A model generated the notes under the pieces. It was not told the DNA's origin and did no database searches. It saw only the letters and a program-made list of their open reading frames with translations. A stretch of 7,506 nucleotides of DNA from NCBI GenBank assembly GCA_020442505.1, contig JAGRJZ010000046.1:1-7506 (forward strand). Reading direction: 5' to 3'. Source of the stretch: Alphaproteobacteria bacterium (GTDB lineage Bacteria > Pseudomonadota > Alphaproteobacteria > Micavibrionales > Micavibrionaceae). Positions 6,170 to 7,506 of this stretch are shown in pieces. Both the position numbers and the translations under genes were made by a program. The number at the start of each line of letters is the position of its first letter. Within the stretch, counting starts at the first letter, position 1.

Positions 6170-6901
6170 CTTCCCGGTCTCCAGCGTGTCCAGATGCCGC
6201 GATAGAATCGCCGCAAAATCGCTGGTGAACCCGTCCAGCCGGTCGGCGTAGCGGTCCAGCGCGTTGGTAAAAATATTATACGCCACCACGGCCGGAATCG
6301 CGGCCACAAGCCCCAAGGCCGTCGCGAACAGAGCCTCCGCGATCCCGGGAGCGACCACGGCCAGGGATGTATTGTTCGTGCTGGCGATGGCGGTAAAGCT
6401 GTGCATGATCCCCCAAACCGTCCCGAACAGGCCGATAAAGGTCGCGGTGGAACCGACGGAGGCCAGAAAGGTCATCCCGCGCTCCAACGCGTTCATTTCG
6501 CGGTTGATGGTCACGGCCATGGCGCGCTCGACCCGCTGGCGCAGACTCGCCTGCAGGGTTTCGGAGGACGGCACGCCCCCCGCCACGCCGGTTTGCCATT
6601 CTTCCATGCCGGCACAAAACGTTTTTAACAGAGGATCTTGCCGCCCTTTCTTCACCCTTTCGTAGAGCTTGTCTAAGGTCTCTCCGGACCAGAACGAATC
6701 GTCGAACTTCGCCGCCCGGCGCGCCAGCTTTTTCAAGGTCGCGCGTTTTTCGAAGATGATCGCCCAGCTCCACACCGACGCGGTCATAAGGATCAGCATT
6801 ACCAGCTTGACCACCAGATCGGCGTGCAGGAACAACCCCCACATGGACAAATCCCCGGAAAAGCTCTCCCCCACGGCGCTGGCGTCTACGTTTTCGTTCA
6901 T
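6155..6901 (-). CDS. tolQ: TolQ, proton channel subunit of the Tol-Pal system
   Basis: Inner-membrane protein of the MotA/TolQ/ExbB family. With TolR it uses the proton motive force to energise TolA, which supports outer-membrane invagination at division and envelope integrity. The 248 residues are typical. Membrane spans lie near 28-50, 143-168 and 185-210, with a large cytoplasmic loop (about 52-140) between the first two. The conserved core is visible: TATFIGLFGTVWGIM in span 2 and GIAEALFATALGLVAAIPAVVAYN in span 3. The ATG overlaps the ybgC stop as ATGA, with AGGGG 11 nt upstream (6913-6917), so translation is coupled. Adjacency to ybgC favours TolQ over the close relative ExbB. tolR does not follow: the next gene is the convergent grpE only 18 bp away. 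Confidence 0.94.
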   Translation of the reverse strand: MNENVDASAVGESFSGDLSMWGLFLHADLVVKLVMLILMTASVWSWAIIFEKRATLKKLARRAAKFDDSFWSGETLDKLYERVKKGRQDPLLKTFCAGMEEWQTGVAGGVPSSETLQASLRQRVERAMAVTINREMNALERGMTFLASVGSTATFIGLFGTVWGIMHSFTAIASTNNTSLAVVAPGIAEALFATALGLVAAIPAVVAYNIFTNALDRYADRLDGFTSDFAAILSRHLDTLETGKKKAA

Positions 6902-7323
6902 TGTTGTTTTTTCCCCTGATACGGTTCCATCGACGCCCGCAGCGCCGGCGGCATCCCCACCGGTTTAGCATCTTCGTCCACGCAAACCAAGACGATATCC
7001 TGATAAAAGGCCGGGTCGTCCGCGCCCTGCCGGAGAATTTCCTGCCGCATCGTAAAACTGGCGTTTTTCAGGCCCGTGACCGCGCTGCGCACGGTCAGCG
7101 CGTCCTCCAGATAACAGGGCCTCAAATAATGCGCGTCGATATGCCGGACGACGAAGATCACGCCGGTTTCCTCTCGCAGGGAGGCGTTCGTATAGCCCAG
7201 CGCGTGCAGAAACTCGGTCCGCCCCCGCTCGCAGAACTTCAGGTAATTGGCGTGGTACATCACACCCCCCGCATCGGTGTCCTCGTAATAGACGCGATAG
7301 GTCGCAACATGGTTCATAACCAT
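6898..7323 (-). CDS. ybgC: YbgC family acyl-CoA thioesterase of the Tol-Pal cluster
   Basis: Cytoplasmic 4-hydroxybenzoyl-CoA thioesterase family enzyme of 141 residues with a single hotdog fold. It hydrolyses acyl-CoA thioesters and is genetically linked to tol-pal in many Gram-negative bacteria. The active-site segment YYEDTDAGGVMYHANYLKF (12-30) includes the catalytic aspartate region (D15-D17) and the following helix CERGRTEFL. Strand segments such as VIFVVRHIDAHYLRP follow. Two ATGs compete for the start, at 7323 and 7317 (the third codon). Neither has a strong Shine-Dalgarno; an AAGAA lies just upstream of the first. Homology begins around residue 4, so either is possible. It heads an operon with tolQ, which overlaps its stop codon. 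The divergent AT-rich region upstream should hold its promoter, but I found no clear minus-strand match. Confidence 0.94.
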   Translation of the reverse strand: MVMNHVATYRVYYEDTDAGGVMYHANYLKFCERGRTEFLHALGYTNASLREETGVIFVVRHIDAHYLRPCYLEDALTVRSAVTGLKNASFTMRQEILRQGADDPAFYQDIVLVCVDEDAKPVGMPPALRASMEPYQGKKQQ

Positions 7324-7354
7324 TTCTTAACACAAATAAACGATAATCACAGGG

Positions 7355-7438
7355 AAAAGACTGTATCCCTTGACAGATTTAAAGCGAATAGGGAGAAACA
7401 AAAGACATAAGTTTTTGACAAAAGACGAATTCTTTTGT
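7355..7438. repeat. Repeated AAAAGAC boxes and an inverted repeat in a divergent promoter region
   Basis: The 146-bp AT-rich gap between ybgC and the plus-strand gene at the right edge holds AAAAGAC three times (7355-7361, 7400-7406 and 7420-7426). The last two are part of a 9-bp direct repeat ACAAAAGAC (7398-7406 and 7418-7426) spaced 20 bp start to start, close to two helical turns. The second copy also forms a perfect 8-bp inverted repeat, ACAAAAGA (7418-7425) with TCTTTTGT (7431-7438), around a 5-bp centre. This palindrome overlaps the -35 and abuts the -10 of the promoter at 7415-7444. The layout suggests binding sites for a regulator, though low-complexity AT-rich DNA raises the chance of coincidence. 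Confidence 0.4.
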
Positions 7439-7444
7439 TATTAT
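7415..7444 (+). promoter_or_regulatory. Strong candidate promoter of the right-edge gene
   Basis: A perfect -35 TTGACA (7415-7420) and TATTAT (7439-7444, five of six to the -10 consensus) are separated by 18 bp. Transcription would start near 7451 and give a leader of about 20 nt with the Shine-Dalgarno of the downstream gene. It is the best sigma-70-type promoter in the window. An 8-bp inverted repeat fills its spacer. Confidence 0.65.
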
Positions 7445-7469
7445 GTAATAAAACAAAGAGGTGTCAAGA

Positions 7470-7506
7470 ATGGGTATTAGAGGCTTATTTAGCGGGACTA
7501 CTCGAA
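7470..7506 (+). CDS. Start of an unidentified gene, cut by the window edge
   Basis: Only twelve codons are visible (MGIRGLFSGTTR), followed by one base of the next. The start is well supported: AGAGGTG (7457-7463) lies 6 nt upstream of the ATG, and a strong promoter sits at 7415-7444. The codons are more AT-rich than those of the neighbouring genes (ATT, AGA, TTA, TTT, ACT). The reading frame is open to the end of the window. No function can be assigned from so short a piece, and a different downstream start cannot be excluded. Confidence 0.6.
   Translation, partial: MGIRGLFSGTTR

Noticed and set aside
6155..6901. ExbB instead of TolQ
   Set aside because: The families are close, but direct translational coupling to ybgC and the N-terminal sequence favour TolQ. 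The missing tolR leaves slight doubt.
7370..7398. A second plus-strand promoter at TTGACA (7370-7375)
   Set aside because: No -10-like hexamer lies at 16-19 bp downstream; the sequence there is GA-rich.

Overview
The window looks like ordinary chromosome from an alphaproteobacterium, probably a lineage outside the well-studied groups. It is GC-rich (I estimate high-fifties percent), apart from an AT-rich stretch at the right end. The clade call rests on the S4 protein, which has no N-terminal zinc-binding cysteine cluster and whose core resembles alphaproteobacterial S4, and on a ybgC-tolQ pair whose TolQ N-terminus is of alphaproteobacterial type. Six complete genes plus the first codons of a seventh fill nearly all of the sequence. 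No tRNA, rRNA, CRISPR array, insertion sequence or prophage gene was seen.

Left block (minus strand, 4415 down to 21). A very large fused cytochrome c synthase (CcsBA, 1007 aa) overlaps by ATGA a membrane-anchored thioredoxin-like protein of the ResA/TlpA/CcmG type. Together they form a compact System II cytochrome c maturation unit: the thioredoxin would keep the apocytochrome CXXCH cysteines reduced, and CcsBA would export heme and attach it. After a 147-bp gap comes rpsD (ribosomal protein S4). It has its own promoter candidate, a leader of about 100 nt holding three consecutive hairpins, and a textbook intrinsic terminator at 21-52.

Middle block (plus strand, 4583 to 6169). A secreted protein of unknown family is followed 36 bp later by grpE, the nucleotide exchange factor of DnaK. 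The two are probably co-transcribed from a promoter candidate at 4521-4549, which is back-to-back with the ccsBA promoter region. The transcript probably ends at a hairpin (6130-6161 plus T-tract) whose two arms contain the stop codons of the convergent genes grpE and tolQ.

Right block (minus strand, 7323 to 6155). ybgC (acyl-CoA thioesterase) overlaps tolQ (inner-membrane proton channel subunit of Tol-Pal) by ATGA. tolR, which normally follows tolQ, is not there; grpE converges instead. Beyond ybgC lies a 146-bp AT-rich divergent intergenic region with a strong plus-strand promoter, repeated AAAAGAC boxes and an inverted repeat inside the promoter spacer. It leads into a gene of which only 12 codons lie in the window.

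The most notable points are System II cytochrome c maturation in an apparently alphaproteobacterial context (that class usually uses System I), the structured rpsD leader, the interrupted tol cluster, the unrecognised secreted protein ahead of grpE, and the repeat-rich promoter at the right edge. I found no convincing evidence of a wholly new multi-gene system.
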